Shown: piece by piece, positions 46,059 through 55,382 of the stretch
Position numbering within the stretch: position 1 is the first letter of the stretch
Layout: each line of letters opens with the position of its first letter
Source of the DNA: Flexivirga alba
GTDB lineage: Bacteria; Actinomycetota; Actinomycetes; Actinomycetales; Dermatophilaceae
Direction of reading: 5' to 3'
Assembly (NCBI RefSeq): GCF_042661025.1
Contig: NZ_JBHSWH010000001.1
Span: 1,612,001 to 1,676,000, forward strand
Length of the DNA: 64,000 nt
The notes under the pieces: generated by a model
The model's input: only the letters and a program-made list of their open reading frames with translations
Databases searched by the model: none
What the model was told of the DNA's origin: nothing
Translations under genes and position numbers: made by a program

Positions 46059-46134
46059 TGGTGGCCAGAGACGGGGTCGAACCGCCGACCTAGCGATTTT
46101 CAGTCGCTCGCTCTACCAACTGAGCTATCTGGCC
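46059..46134 (-). tRNA. tRNA-Phe (GAA)
   Basis: 76 nt with encoded CCA. Acceptor GGCCAGA / TCTGGCC, D-arm AGCTCAGTTGGTAGAGC, anticodon loop CTGAAAA with GAA, T-arm GGTTCGACCC. Last in a Glu-Asp-Phe tRNA set read from the minus strand. Confidence 0.97.
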
Positions 46135-46150
46135 TTTCGAAAAGAAAGAG

Positions 46151-46224
46151 CGACCCTGACGGGACTCGAACCCGCGACCTCCGCCGTGACAGGGCGGCGC
46201 GCTAACCAACTGCGCTACAGGGCC
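46151..46224 (-). tRNA. tRNA-Asp (GTC)
   Basis: 74 nt, no encoded CCA. Acceptor GGCCCTG pairs CAGGGTC (one G-U), D-arm AGCGCAGTTGGTTAGCGC, anticodon loop CTGTCAC with GTC, T-arm GGGTTCGAGTCCC, discriminator G as expected for Asp. Confidence 0.96.
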
Positions 46225-46255
46225 TTACTTCGTGCATCATCGCATGTGCAATGCG

Positions 46256-46328
46256 TATCCCCAACGGGATTCGAACCCGTGCTACCGCCGTGAAAGGGCG
46301 GGGTCCTAGGCCGCTAGACGATGGGGAC
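46256..46328 (-). tRNA. tRNA-Glu (TTC)
   Basis: 73 nt, no encoded CCA. Acceptor GTCCCCA pairs TGGGGAT (one G-U), anticodon loop CTTTCAC with TTC, T-arm GGGTTCGAATCCC, discriminator A. Confidence 0.96.
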
Positions 46329-46389
46329 TTCAGCCTTGACGACCAGTCCTCAAGCGTTAGCCACCTCGGCTGGTGTCGAGGACTAGACG

Positions 46390-46419
46390 ACTATAAGGGA
46401 GCGTCGGGCGATCCGCCAA
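46390..46419 (-). promoter_or_regulatory. tRNA operon promoter
   Basis: On the minus strand, -35 TTGGCG (46419-46414), 18-bp spacer, -10 TATAGT (46395-46390), about 60 bp upstream of tRNA-Glu. Strong consensus match, as expected for stable RNA. Confidence 0.7.
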
Positions 46420-46429
46420 AACGAGGGGG

Positions 46430-47476
46430 TCAGCGACCCGCCGCCCATGCGATCAGCTCCTCTTTCGGCCAGGTGTTGACGATCCGGTCGAGGGGTATGG
46501 CGAGGCGTTGTGCCCGCTCGCAGCCGTACTCCACGAAGTCCAGTTGGCCGGGTGCGTGGGCGTCGCTGTCGATCGAGAAGAGGCAGCCGGCGGCGAGCGC
46601 CATATCGATCAGTTCGTCCGGCGGGTCCTGGCGTTCCGGGCGGGAGTTGATCTCCACCGCGACGTCGTGCTCGGCGCATTCGGCGAAGACCGCCTCCGCG
46701 TCGAAGGCGGATTGGTCGCGGCGCAGTGCCTTGCCCCGGCGCTCGCCGTCGACCATCCGGCCGGTGCAGTGACCCAGGATGTTGGTGTGCGGGTTGCGGA
46801 CCGCGGCGATCATCCGTCGGGTCATCGGCGACTTGGCCATCTTCAGTTTGGAGTGCACGGACGCAACCCGGACGTCGAGCTTGTCGAGCATCGCCGGGGT
46901 CTGGTCGAGCTCGCCCTCGTCCAGGATGTCGACCTCGATGCCCTTGAGCAGCGTGAAGTCGCCGGTGTGCTCGTTGATCCGGTCGATGAGCGCCAGTTGC
47001 TTGGTGAGGCGCTCGGCGCTGAGCCCATTCGCGACTCGCAAGGTGGGCGAATGGTCGGTGAGCACCTGGTATTCGTGGCCGAGTTCCATTGCGGTAGCGA
47101 CCATTTCGGGGATCGGTGAGCCGCCGTCACTCCAGTCGGAGTGGCTGTGGCAGTCGCCACGCAACGCGTCGCGGTAACGCTCGCCGCCTTCGACGAGACG
47201 CTCGGGAGACTTCTCTTCCAAGCTGGTCAGGTATGCCGGACGGTCTCCCGCCAGAGCCTCCCGGACGACCGCTTCGGTCGACTTCCCGATGCCCGGCAGG
47301 TCGTGCAACGTGCCCTGCTCGGCCCGCTGCTCGAGCTCGTCGCGAGGGGTGCTGATGACGGTATCGGCGGCCTGGCGGAACGCCTTGACCCGGTAGGTCC
47401 CCGCGCGGGAACGCTCCAGCAGGAAGGCGATTCGGCGCAAGGCATCGATCGGCTCGATGGGCTCGTCGTGCGGCAT
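46430..47476 (-). CDS. PHP-domain protein with N-terminal Pol X-like HhH domain
   Basis: 348 aa. N-terminal helical region with HhH motif (DALRRIAFLLERSRAGTYR, LHDLPGIGKSTEAVV), as in PolX. C-terminal PHP metal domain: GDCHSHSDWSDG, DHSPTLRVANG, KGIEVDIL, VHSKLKM, ILGHCTGR, EINSRPERQDPP, SIDSDAHAPGQL. All metal-binding His/Asp/Glu blocks are present. No nucleotidyltransferase domain, so it is a stand-alone phosphoesterase, perhaps in DNA repair. Divergent from a small membrane-protein gene. Confidence 0.9.
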   Translation of the reverse strand: MPHDEPIEPIDALRRIAFLLERSRAGTYRVKAFRQAADTVISTPRDELEQRAEQGTLHDLPGIGKSTEAVVREALAGDRPAYLTSLEEKSPERLVEGGERYRDALRGDCHSHSDWSDGGSPIPEMVATAMELGHEYQVLTDHSPTLRVANGLSAERLTKQLALIDRINEHTGDFTLLKGIEVDILDEGELDQTPAMLDKLDVRVASVHSKLKMAKSPMTRRMIAAVRNPHTNILGHCTGRMVDGERRGKALRRDQSAFDAEAVFAECAEHDVAVEINSRPERQDPPDELIDMALAAGCLFSIDSDAHAPGQLDFVEYGCERAQRLAIPLDRIVNTWPKEELIAWAAGR

Positions 47477-47505
47477 ACGACCCAGCTTGCCGGATGGGGT
47501 GGCCG

Positions 47506-47511
47506 TAGGCT
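47506..47511 (+). promoter_or_regulatory. -10 box of leaderless promoter
   Basis: TAGGCT ends 7 nt before GTG 47519. Confidence 0.6.
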
Positions 47512-47518
47512 GCTCGGC

Positions 47519-47986
47519 GTGCGGATCTGGATCGAGTTGCCTCTCCTGGTGATCGGTGTCGCCTGGGCGTGGTGGGTTCGCCGCCGACTGCAGCAGCGGC
47601 AGTTGCAGTGGCTGATCCGTCGGGCCGGAGAGAGCACCGCGAGGGCGCGCAACATCACCGCCGGCAGCCAGTTGGTCGCGGCCGTGCTCGCGATCCTCAT
47701 GCTGGCCGTCGCGATCTGGGCGGAGCAGGCACACCGGGCCTTCTGGGTGCGGATTCCGTTGGCACTGTTGGTGATCTCGGTCTATGTGCCGATATCGACC
47801 CAACTCGCGCCGGTGCGGGTGCGCATCGGGAAGCTGCGTCGTCCGCCGCAACAACGCATGGTCGAGCTGGGTGCTCGTGCGCCCATCGCCGAAGCTATCG
47901 CCGCTGCCGGGCGGCCGTTCGCGTTCGTCGGTTCGCTGATCTTCCTGGCGGCGATCGCCGTCGTCGCGTGGCACCACGTTCGGTGA
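47519..47986 (+). CDS. Three-helix membrane protein, unknown function
   Basis: 155 aa. Helices: WIELPLLVIGVAWAWWV, LVAAVLAILMLAVAIWA, FWVRIPLALLVISVYVPIS and FAFVGSLIFLAAIAVVAW; four hydrophobic stretches in total. Basic loops suggest an N-out or N-in topology that cannot be fixed. No family recognised. GTG start fits the leaderless promoter; longer upstream frame lacks coding character. Confidence 0.7.
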   Translation: MRIWIELPLLVIGVAWAWWVRRRLQQRQLQWLIRRAGESTARARNITAGSQLVAAVLAILMLAVAIWAEQAHRAFWVRIPLALLVISVYVPISTQLAPVRVRIGKLRRPPQQRMVELGARAPIAEAIAAAGRPFAFVGSLIFLAAIAVVAWHHVR

Positions 47987-48072
47987 ACCTTCGGCGGTCT
48001 CTGGATGAACTTCGCATCGACGCGTGCGGAATCGGCCGATGTGACCGGAACGCTCGGTAGCGTCCGGCTGCG

Positions 48073-50151
48073 ATGGCCTCCTCAGTTCCTGCCCCGACCA
48101 CAACTCAATCGATAGCCACTGACCGGCATACCGGGTCCACGGCGGATGGTCGCAGTGCAGTCCGCACCGACATACAGGCACTGCGTGCGCTGTCGGTTCT
48201 TCTCGTGGTCGGCTATCACCTGTGGCCGGGCCGACTCACCGGCGGATTCATCGGCGTAGACGTCTTTTTCGTCATTTCCGGCTTCCTCATCACGGGGCAT
48301 CTGGCGCGTGAAGCGGATAGCACCGAACGCGTCTCGCTGACGACGTTCTGGACCCGCCGTGCCTTCCGGCTGCTCCCTGCGGCGTTGCTGGTGATCGTGC
48401 TGACGACCCTGGCGATGTTCGCCTGGGCGGGCGAGAACGTATGGCGCTCCGGACTGCAGCAGGCCTTGGGCTCGGCGTTCTACGTGCAGAACTGGTTGCT
48501 GTCGTCCAGCGCGACCGACTACTTGAGCTCGACGGACCCGCCCACCGCGTTTCAGCACTTCTGGTCCCTGTCGGTCGAGGAGCAGTTCTACCTGGTCCTG
48601 CCCCTGCTGCTCGTCGCCGTGCTCGCGGTGTCGAGTCGGCGGACCTGGCGGGCCCGCTTCGTTGTCGTCCTCGGTGTAGTGACGCTGGCGTCATTCGCGT
48701 GGTCGGTACACCTGACGGCGACCAACTCCGCCTCGGCGTACTTCGTCACCACGACGCGGGCGTGGGAGTTCGGGATCGGCGCCTTGCTGGTACTGCTCGG
48801 GCACGGTCGATTGCAGAAGGTGCCACCGGCCGTCGCGTGGGTGGGCCTGGCGGCGATTCTCGTCGCAGCTTGGGAGTTCAGCGCTGGCACGGCGTTCCCG
48901 GGTAATGCCGCAGCGCTGCCCACTCTCGGTGGTGCGCTCGTGCTTGCGACCGTGCGGCACGACAACGTCTGGAAACTCGTCGCGGACTCACGACCGGTGC
49001 AGCTGATCGGCGACGCGTCATACTCCATCTACCTCTGGCACTGGCCCGTCTTCGTCATCGTTCCATGGGTGGTCGGCCACCCGCTCGGTGTCGTCCCTCG
49101 CGCGGTGATCATGCTCGGCTCGATCGGGATCGGTTGGGCTTCAATGCGATTCGTCGAGGCACCCCTGCGCCCGCATGGACCTGTGACCTGGCGCGGGCGA
49201 AGCGGTGCGATCGTCATCGGCGGCGTCGTGACCGCGCTGGTCATCGGCACGAGCGGTTTGAGCATGGTGCAGCACGACGCAGCACAGTCTCGTCAGCGGG
49301 TGGCCGCCATCCTCGCCAGCGCGAACCCATGTGTCGGCGCTCCCGCGCTCGGGCGGGCGAACTGCGCGGCTCCGGCAGCGTTGACACCGGATCTCGCCTC
49401 GCTGCCGAAGGATGACGGCAACCGCGCGGCATGCTGGGCGTCCCAGGGCGATCCGACCCTGCAGACGTGCACGCTCGGGCCCAAGTCCGGCGCGAAGGTA
49501 CACGCGCTCGCGATCGGCGACTCCCACAACAACTCGCTGATCCCGGCATACGTCACGGCAGCCAAGAAGCTCGACTGGCGGATCGACGTCGCGGGCAAGG
49601 CCGGCTGCTACCTGACGACCGCGGAGATCCCTGTCGTCGACCGGGACAAGGACGCCTGCCATTCGTGGCGGCACCAGATGCTCGACAAGATCGCGACCGA
49701 CCCCTCGATCGACCTGGTGATCGTCACGCGGAAGGAATCCAGCGACGCGGCCCGCACTTCGGCGACGGATCGGCACGCGACCGAGCAAGGTATGCAGCAG
49801 GCGTGGAAGCGGCTCACCAAGTCGGGCAAGCGGGTCATTGTCCTGCAGGACGTGCCGCAAGCGCAGCAGAACACGCTGGACTGCGTCGTACACGCCGGCA
49901 TTTCGGGCGGAAAGGACTGTGCGCTCAAGCAATCCGCCGCCTTCCCCTCATACGAGGCACAGCAGCAGGCAGCCCGGGCCATGGCCGGCGTGACATTCGT
50001 GAACGTCGAGGACCTCTATTGCCGACGCGGGTCGTGCCCACCGGTGATCGGAGGCGTGACGGTCTTCTTCAACCCTGGCCATGTGTCGAAGACCTTCGCG
50101 TTGACGCTTGGTCCCGAGCTCGCCGTGAAACTGAGCCAAGCGACGGACTGA
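48073..50151 (+). CDS. Acyltransferase-3 / SGNH fusion (OafA/OatA-like)
   Basis: 692 aa. Ten or so membrane helices form the acyltransferase-3 domain (about 30-385): DIQALRALSVLLVVGYHL, GFIGVDVFFVISGFLI with the conserved His/Asp region, FWTRRAFRLLPA, HFWSLSVEEQFYLV and SIYLWHWPVF. The extracellular SGNH domain (about 440-692) has block I LAIGDSHNNSLIP. The usual DxxH near the end reads FFNPGHVSKTF, so the Asp is Asn. Such enzymes O-acylate cell-surface sugars or peptidoglycan. A -10-like TAGCGT ends 9 nt before the ATG. Confidence 0.9.
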   Translation: MASSVPAPTTTQSIATDRHTGSTADGRSAVRTDIQALRALSVLLVVGYHLWPGRLTGGFIGVDVFFVISGFLITGHLAREADSTERVSLTTFWTRRAFRLLPAALLVIVLTTLAMFAWAGENVWRSGLQQALGSAFYVQNWLLSSSATDYLSSTDPPTAFQHFWSLSVEEQFYLVLPLLLVAVLAVSSRRTWRARFVVVLGVVTLASFAWSVHLTATNSASAYFVTTTRAWEFGIGALLVLLGHGRLQKVPPAVAWVGLAAILVAAWEFSAGTAFPGNAAALPTLGGALVLATVRHDNVWKLVADSRPVQLIGDASYSIYLWHWPVFVIVPWVVGHPLGVVPRAVIMLGSIGIGWASMRFVEAPLRPHGPVTWRGRSGAIVIGGVVTALVIGTSGLSMVQHDAAQSRQRVAAILASANPCVGAPALGRANCAAPAALTPDLASLPKDDGNRAACWASQGDPTLQTCTLGPKSGAKVHALAIGDSHNNSLIPAYVTAAKKLDWRIDVAGKAGCYLTTAEIPVVDRDKDACHSWRHQMLDKIATDPSIDLVIVTRKESSDAARTSATDRHATEQGMQQAWKRLTKSGKRVIVLQDVPQAQQNTLDCVVHAGISGGKDCALKQSAAFPSYEAQQQAARAMAGVTFVNVEDLYCRRGSCPPVIGGVTVFFNPGHVSKTFALTLGPELAVKLSQATD

Positions 50152-50206
50152 CGCTCCGGCGGTGTCCGGGCGAGGCGATCCGCGGACAAGGCCGAGCGAC
50201 CGGCGC

Positions 50207-50212
50207 GACAAT
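50207..50212 (+). promoter_or_regulatory. -10 box of leaderless promoter (nat)
   Basis: GACAAT ends 6 nt before ATG 50219. Confidence 0.5.
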
Positions 50213-50218
50213 GGTCGG

Positions 50219-51091
50219 ATGCTCGAGTCGGCGCTGGCGCCGGAAGTAAGGGACGCCTACCTGGCGCGTCTCGGGGTCCAGCCTGAGCCGCCGTCGGCAG
50301 CAGGACTGGCGTTGCTGGCGCAGCGACAGGTCGAGCGAGTGCCCTACGAAACACTGTGGATCCAGGGCGGCGAGCATTGGGACATCGACCCGGCAGAAGC
50401 GGCTCGACGGATCGCGACGCAGAGCCGCGGCGGCTACTGCTACCACCTCAACGGCGCCCTCGGACTGCTGCTGGCGTCGCTCGGCTACTCGGTGCATGCG
50501 CACGTCGGGGGAGTGCACGGTCCGGACGGACCCACCGATGCCGAGCGCGGCAACCACCTGGTGCTGACGGTCGACGGGCTGCCGACCGACGACAACCCCG
50601 GTGGTGTCTGGTATGTCGACGCTGGCCTGGGCGACGCCCTGCACAGCCCGCTGCCGCTGGTCGCCGGGACGTATGACTGCCCGCCCTTCGGGCTGTCGCT
50701 CGAGGAGGTGACCGCCGGTTCGTCGTGGCACCTCACCCACGATCCCTCGGGTGGATTCGGCGGAATGAGCTGGACCATTGACACTGCCCGGTTGACCGAT
50801 TTCGAGACGCAGCACCGCTGGCTGTCGACCTCGCCTGAGTCGGGTTTCGTCAAGGTCGCGATGGCAGAGCGACGGGACGCCGGAGGTGTCGATGTCGTGC
50901 GCGGACTCGTGCGCAGTCGCATCGGCAGTGGCGCGTTCGTCGCCGACCCGATGACACGTCGGGACGAATGGTTCGAGTTGCTCGCCGATCTCTTCGGCCT
51001 GCGTTTCGACGACAGCGATCCCGGCGTGTGTGATCGGCTCTGGGCAACGGTCCTGGACGGGCACCGCCGCTGGGAGGCCGAGCAGGGTTGA
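50219..51091 (+). CDS. nat: Arylamine N-acetyltransferase
   Basis: 290 aa. Catalytic Cys in SRGGYCYHLNGALG, His in RGNHLVLTVDG, Asp in VWYVDAGLGD; VPYETLWIQGG near the N terminus. Uses acetyl- or propionyl-CoA on arylamines; in mycobacteria linked to cholesterol catabolism and cell-wall lipids. Monocistronic, convergent with the threonine dehydratase gene. Confidence 0.95.
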   Translation: MLESALAPEVRDAYLARLGVQPEPPSAAGLALLAQRQVERVPYETLWIQGGEHWDIDPAEAARRIATQSRGGYCYHLNGALGLLLASLGYSVHAHVGGVHGPDGPTDAERGNHLVLTVDGLPTDDNPGGVWYVDAGLGDALHSPLPLVAGTYDCPPFGLSLEEVTAGSSWHLTHDPSGGFGGMSWTIDTARLTDFETQHRWLSTSPESGFVKVAMAERRDAGGVDVVRGLVRSRIGSGAFVADPMTRRDEWFELLADLFGLRFDDSDPGVCDRLWATVLDGHRRWEAEQG

Positions 51092-51104
51092 GCCGCAGGT
51101 CGGT

Positions 51105-52067
51105 TCAGTTCGAGGTCAGCAGGTTGGCGTAGCGGGCAAGATCGACGTTGCCGCCGGACAGGATGACGCCGACCTTGGCGCCCTGCATCGACGGTGCGAG
51201 CGTGCGTGCGGCGGCCAGTGCGAGTGCTCCGGTCGGCTCGACGACCAGCTTGCAGGTGTGCGCCAACGTCCGCATGGCGTCGACGAGCTCGTCGTCCGTC
51301 ACCCGCACGATGTCCTCGACCAGCTCCCGGATGATGGGGAAGGTCAGCTCGCCCAACGCGGTGGTCTGCGCACCGTCTGCGAGGGTGTCGGGCACCGGGA
51401 TCTGCACGATGCGCCCCGCGTCGAAGGACTGCTTCCCGTCATCGCCGGCAGCTGGTTCTGCACCGAAAATCTTTGCGGTGGGACGGATTCCGCGTGCTGC
51501 GATCGCCGTACCGCTGAGCAGGCCACCACCGCCGAGCGGCGCGATCACCGCGTCCAGATCGGGGACGTCCTGCATCAGCTCGAGCGCGGCGGTGCCCTGC
51601 CCGGCAGCGATCTGCGCGTTGTCGAACGGCGGTATGACGGTCCGGCCGTCACGTGCGGCCAGCTCGCGAGCGATCTCGGCACGGTCCTCGGTGCGCCGGT
51701 CATAGGTGACGACCTGGGCGCCATACCCCTTGGTGGCAGTGAGTTTGATCTGCGGCGCATCGGTCGGCATCACGATCGTGGCGGGTATGCCGAGCAGTCG
51801 CGCGGCGAGCGCGACGGCCTGCGCGTGGTTGCCCGAGGAGAAGGCGACGACACCGGCGGCACGTGCCGCGTCTTCGAGTCTGCTGAGTGCGTTGTAGGCA
51901 CCGCGAAACTTGAAAGCGCCCATCCGCTGCAGGTTTTCGCACTTCAGGTGCACCTCGACACCGAGCTCGGCGTCGAGCCGCGTCGAGGTGACGACGGGGG
52001 TGCGGTGCGCGACGCCATCGAGCCGTCGTGCGGCGTCCTGGACGTCCAGCAGGCCGAATGCGGTCAT
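51105..52067 (-). CDS. PLP-dependent threonine/serine dehydratase (short form)
   Basis: 320 aa. PLP lysine in MGAFKFRGAYNALS, SSGNHAQAVALAAR, glycine loop APLGGGGLLSG, and ILSGGNVDLARY near the end. Lacks the ACT regulatory domain of biosynthetic IlvA, so it is the catabolic TdcB or serine-racemase-like form. Its start overlaps the stop of the membrane-protein gene as ATGA. Confidence 0.92.
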   Translation of the reverse strand: MTAFGLLDVQDAARRLDGVAHRTPVVTSTRLDAELGVEVHLKCENLQRMGAFKFRGAYNALSRLEDAARAAGVVAFSSGNHAQAVALAARLLGIPATIVMPTDAPQIKLTATKGYGAQVVTYDRRTEDRAEIARELAARDGRTVIPPFDNAQIAAGQGTAALELMQDVPDLDAVIAPLGGGGLLSGTAIAARGIRPTAKIFGAEPAAGDDGKQSFDAGRIVQIPVPDTLADGAQTTALGELTFPIIRELVEDIVRVTDDELVDAMRTLAHTCKLVVEPTGALALAAARTLAPSMQGAKVGVILSGGNVDLARYANLLTSN

Positions 52068-52627
52068 CGGGTCGTGTCGGGACGAGTGTCGTGCTCCGGG
52101 TCTTTCGAGAGGGAGTTCGCGCTGCTCGCGGTCGGTGCCGTGGTCCCGGTCGAGGTCGGCAGCATCGGGTTGGCGGGCTTCGAGGTCGCCGGAGACTTGG
52201 GTCGCGTTGCCTCGGTGGGCTGCGCCGCGTCCTTGCTCTTGGCGTCCTGCAAGGTCTTCACCGCGAACAGCACCACGACGACACCGGCCGCCATGAGGAC
52301 ACGTGGATGCTTCACGCCGTGCCCCCGCAGGAACGCCTCGATCTTGGCGTCGGCCTTCAGGCCGAGCCCGGAGGTCACCAGCATGAGTCCACCGGATGCG
52401 GCGGCCATGACGTCACTGGCACTGAGGGCCTTGTGCAGCGGGTGGTCCTCCGGCACGTCGTTCCCGCGAACCACCAGGAAGATCGAGCCCGCAGTGCCCG
52501 CGGTGTTCGCCCAGCGCAGGCCGCGACGCGCCCACTTCGGGAAGCGCCCCGGACGGAGCAGCGTGATCGCACCGGCGGCCGCGGCCGACGCAAGGTTGAG
52601 AGCAGTGGTCTGCTTGGAGATCGCCAT
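52064..52627 (-). CDS. DoxX-like membrane protein, uncharacterised
   Basis: 187 aa. N-terminal helix with ALNLASAAAAGAITLLRPG, middle hydrophobic stretches SASDVMAAASGGLMLVTSGLG and VLMAAGVVVVLFAVKTL, then a 55-residue Ser/Thr/Pro-rich hydrophilic tail. DoxX-like in length and helix spacing, but assignment is weak. Start preceded by weak SD; stop coupled to the dehydratase ATG. Confidence 0.65.
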   Translation of the reverse strand: MAISKQTTALNLASAAAAGAITLLRPGRFPKWARRGLRWANTAGTAGSIFLVVRGNDVPEDHPLHKALSASDVMAAASGGLMLVTSGLGLKADAKIEAFLRGHGVKHPRVLMAAGVVVVLFAVKTLQDAKSKDAAQPTEATRPKSPATSKPANPMLPTSTGTTAPTASSANSLSKDPEHDTRPDTTR

Positions 52628-52655
52628 GGGAAAACCCTAGACGCCCAGGCGTCGG

Positions 52656-53906
52656 TCAGGCCGCCTGCGGTACGTCCGCCGGTGCCACGGTCTGGACCGC
52701 GGCGTGTGCGCGTCGCAGCATCGGGCCGGCCAGCGCGGCGAGCACACAGGCGAGTCCGCCTGCGATGACGGTGACACTGAAGGCGGCGGTCGCGCCGGAC
52801 ACATCGCCCAGACGCCCGGCGACGGCGGCGCCCACGGCATACCCGAGACCGGTTGCTGCGGCCAGCAACGTCATGGCGGCGCCGGTGCGGGACGGCGGTG
52901 TGAGCTGCTCGCCGAGCGTGAACGTCGTGATCATGTATGGCGCCACGCAGCACCCCAGCACGACCAGCACGGGGCACAGCAACGCGAGGGAGTGCACCAG
53001 CAGCAGCGGTGTCGCCAGCACGAAGAGTCCGGTCGCCGTCACGCGCCACCGGGTGACGTAACCGATCCGGGCCGGCAGCGCCGCCATACTCAATCCGGCG
53101 ACGACACTCCCGACGCCCAGCAGCGCCTGGACGAGGCCCGCGACCCCGGCGTGGCCGGCCGCGGTCGCGACGACGGTGGTGCCGGTCTGCACGGAGCCGA
53201 AGATCATCCCGATGATCAGCTGGGCCAGCATCAGCGTCGCGAGCGCGGGCGTCAGGAAGCGCCCGGCGGCGGCGACGCCGGTGCGTGAGGCACGCAGCCG
53301 CGCCGTCGGATGTATGGCGAACCAGGTGCCGAAGACCGCCAGTAGTGCGGCGGCGACGCAGATCCCGACGCCCGGGTCGGCGACGGCGGCAATGGAGCCG
53401 ACCAGCGCCGGGCCGAGCACGAACGATGCCTCGTCGGCGGACCCTTCGTAGGAGAACGCGGTGTCGATCAGCCGCACCGGCGAGCCGGGGCGCCCACTGG
53501 AGGTGATGATCGGCCGCCAGCGCACTCGCGCCAGCGGACCGGCCTGCGGGATGAAGAACCCGCCGACCGCTGCGGCGACAGCCGCCCAGCCCCAGGGGAT
53601 ACCGCTCTCGGCGGCGACCACGACAGCGACCAGGCCGACCGCGCTGATCACCGATTGGACCAGCACCACGATCCGCTGGCCGAGTCGGTCGGAGGCCGCA
53701 CCGAGCAGCGGTGCGCCGACTGCGTTGGCGACGGCCAATGCGCCGGCGGTGGCACCACCGGCGCCATAGCTGCCGGTGGTGTGTGCGATGAGGAGCAGGA
53801 CGCCCATCTGGCTCATGGCCAGCGGGAGCCGGGCGAGGAACGCCACGACGATGTAGGTGCGACCGGTCAGGCCGAAGAGGTGGCGGTATGACGCAGCGGG
53901 CGACAT
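52656..53906 (-). CDS. MFS transporter
   Basis: 416 aa with twelve hydrophobic segments. MFS loop ASDRLGQRIVVLVQS between helices 2 and 3, and GRLGDVSG in the second half. The N-terminal part, FLARLPLAMSQMGVLLL, resembles actinobacterial drug or sugar efflux pumps. Substrate unknown. Monocistronic, start at ATG 53906. Confidence 0.88.
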   Translation of the reverse strand: MSPAASYRHLFGLTGRTYIVVAFLARLPLAMSQMGVLLLIAHTTGSYGAGGATAGALAVANAVGAPLLGAASDRLGQRIVVLVQSVISAVGLVAVVVAAESGIPWGWAAVAAAVGGFFIPQAGPLARVRWRPIITSSGRPGSPVRLIDTAFSYEGSADEASFVLGPALVGSIAAVADPGVGICVAAALLAVFGTWFAIHPTARLRASRTGVAAAGRFLTPALATLMLAQLIIGMIFGSVQTGTTVVATAAGHAGVAGLVQALLGVGSVVAGLSMAALPARIGYVTRWRVTATGLFVLATPLLLVHSLALLCPVLVVLGCCVAPYMITTFTLGEQLTPPSRTGAAMTLLAAATGLGYAVGAAVAGRLGDVSGATAAFSVTVIAGGLACVLAALAGPMLRRAHAAVQTVAPADVPQAA

Positions 53907-54034
53907 GCGGTGGAACGCCTTTCGAAAGGGTCGACAGATATCAACGCGCGACTTCCCACCTCACAGTCGCGCCAGTCCCTTTGCTGCAGTCCAGTTTAGC
54001 GCCGTTTCGCGGGGCGACATACCACGTGACCATT

Positions 54035-54055
54035 GGTGCCGCACGGCGCGGCACC
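54035..54055 (+). other. Hairpin in the leader of the deacetylase-like gene
   Basis: GGTGCCGC-acggc-GCGGCACC, perfect 8-bp stem followed by TTTCGATTT, 88 bp upstream of ATG 54144. It looks like an intrinsic terminator placed in the leader. No known riboswitch is recognised in the 237-bp gap 53907-54143. Confidence 0.5.
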
Positions 54056-54143
54056 TTTCGATTTCCGATGATCTTTGCGACGGTGGAGGTCGGGTAGCTG
54101 TTCGGGTGGCGGTTGCCCGGCAACTCGAGGAGTTGGGGAGCGT

Positions 54144-55379
54144 ATGACGCGAGTGTCTCGTCGGGAGGCGTTGGCCGCAGGGGCTGTAGCAAGCGCTGCT
54201 GCGGTGCTCGGTGGCTGTGGCATCAGCGGCAGCAGCGCGCCACCCGCAGCCAAAGCCACTGCAGGGTCAAAGGATTCGACCGGTTCGGCGAGCTCGTCCT
54301 TGCCGGAGGTGCGACTGATCGGCGACGGGTCGACCTCCGACACCGGCCCGCAGCCGCACCAGCCGACACCGCATCGGCTGAAGCCCGGTGAGACGCCGCC
54401 ACAGTTCGTCGTCATCTCCTGGGACGGCGCCGGCGAGATCGACGGACTGAACCTGCTGTCCCACTTCCGCGAAGTGGCCAAGGACACCGGCGCATCGATG
54501 ACGCTATTCCTGTCCGGGCTGTTCCTGTTGCCGCGCGCCAAGAAGGACCTCTACCACCCGCCACGGCACGACATCGGGGCGTCGGACATCGGTTATCTCG
54601 AGGACGGCGACATACACGCCACGATCAAGAACATCGGCGAGGCGTGGCGGGAGGGCCATGAGATCGGCACGCATTTCAACGGCCACTTCTGCGGCCCGAC
54701 CGGGGTCTGCCAGTGGTCACCGGCCGACTGGCGCAGCGAGATCGAGCAGGCGAAGCAGTTCGTCGAGAACTGGCGCACCAACACCGGATTCAGCGATCTG
54801 CCACCGCTGCCCTTCGACTACGAGAAGGAGCTGGTCGGCGGTCGCACTCCGTGCCTGGAGGGCGCCGACAACCTGCGCGTCACCGCCTCCAAGCTCGGTT
54901 GGCGATATGACAGCAGCAAGACCGGCATCCAGATGTGGCCGTCGAAGGATCGCAACCTGTGGGACCTGTCCATGCAGTCGATCCCGTTCGCGGGGCACAC
55001 CGGTCAGGTCATCTCGATGGACTACAACATCATGTACAACCAGACCGGTGGCACGACCCGGGGCAAACCCTCGATGCGCCCGCAGTGGCAGCAGCAGGCC
55101 GTCGACACCTACCTGGCCGGATTCCGCCGCGTCTACGACTCCAACCGGGCGCCGCTGATCATCGGCAACCACTTCGAGGGCTGGAACGGCGGCATCTACA
55201 TGACGGCCGTCGAGCAGGTGATGCGCAAGATCGCCACCTATCCCGACGCTCGCATCGTGTCTTTCCGGCAACTGGTCGACTGGATCGAGGCGCAGGATCC
55301 AGTCGTGCTGGCCAAGCTGCGCACGGTCGCCTACGGCACGAAGCCGCCCGGTGGGTGGAAGGAGTTCCTCGCGTCCTGA
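54144..55379 (+). CDS. Tat-exported lipoprotein, polysaccharide deacetylase-like
   Basis: 411 aa. Twin-arginine signal SRREALAAGAVASAA and lipobox LGGC, so folded export followed by lipidation. After a 75-residue linker, a carbohydrate-esterase-4-like barrel: VVISWDGAGEIDGLN, GHEIGTHFNGHFCG with candidate metal His residues, and late IIGNHFEGWNGGIYMTAVE. Differs from chitin deacetylases in having long insertions. RBS weak. Monocistronic; its stop is 3 bp from the convergent glpD end. Surface-sugar modification is likely; the exact substrate is unknown. Confidence 0.85.
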   Translation: MTRVSRREALAAGAVASAAAVLGGCGISGSSAPPAAKATAGSKDSTGSASSSLPEVRLIGDGSTSDTGPQPHQPTPHRLKPGETPPQFVVISWDGAGEIDGLNLLSHFREVAKDTGASMTLFLSGLFLLPRAKKDLYHPPRHDIGASDIGYLEDGDIHATIKNIGEAWREGHEIGTHFNGHFCGPTGVCQWSPADWRSEIEQAKQFVENWRTNTGFSDLPPLPFDYEKELVGGRTPCLEGADNLRVTASKLGWRYDSSKTGIQMWPSKDRNLWDLSMQSIPFAGHTGQVISMDYNIMYNQTGGTTRGKPSMRPQWQQQAVDTYLAGFRRVYDSNRAPLIIGNHFEGWNGGIYMTAVEQVMRKIATYPDARIVSFRQLVDWIEAQDPVVLAKLRTVAYGTKPPGGWKEFLAS

Positions 55380-55382
55380 CGG

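Noticed and set aside
53907..54143. Riboswitch in the deacetylase leader
   Set aside because: Only one simple hairpin is visible; no match to known riboswitch cores that I can recognise.
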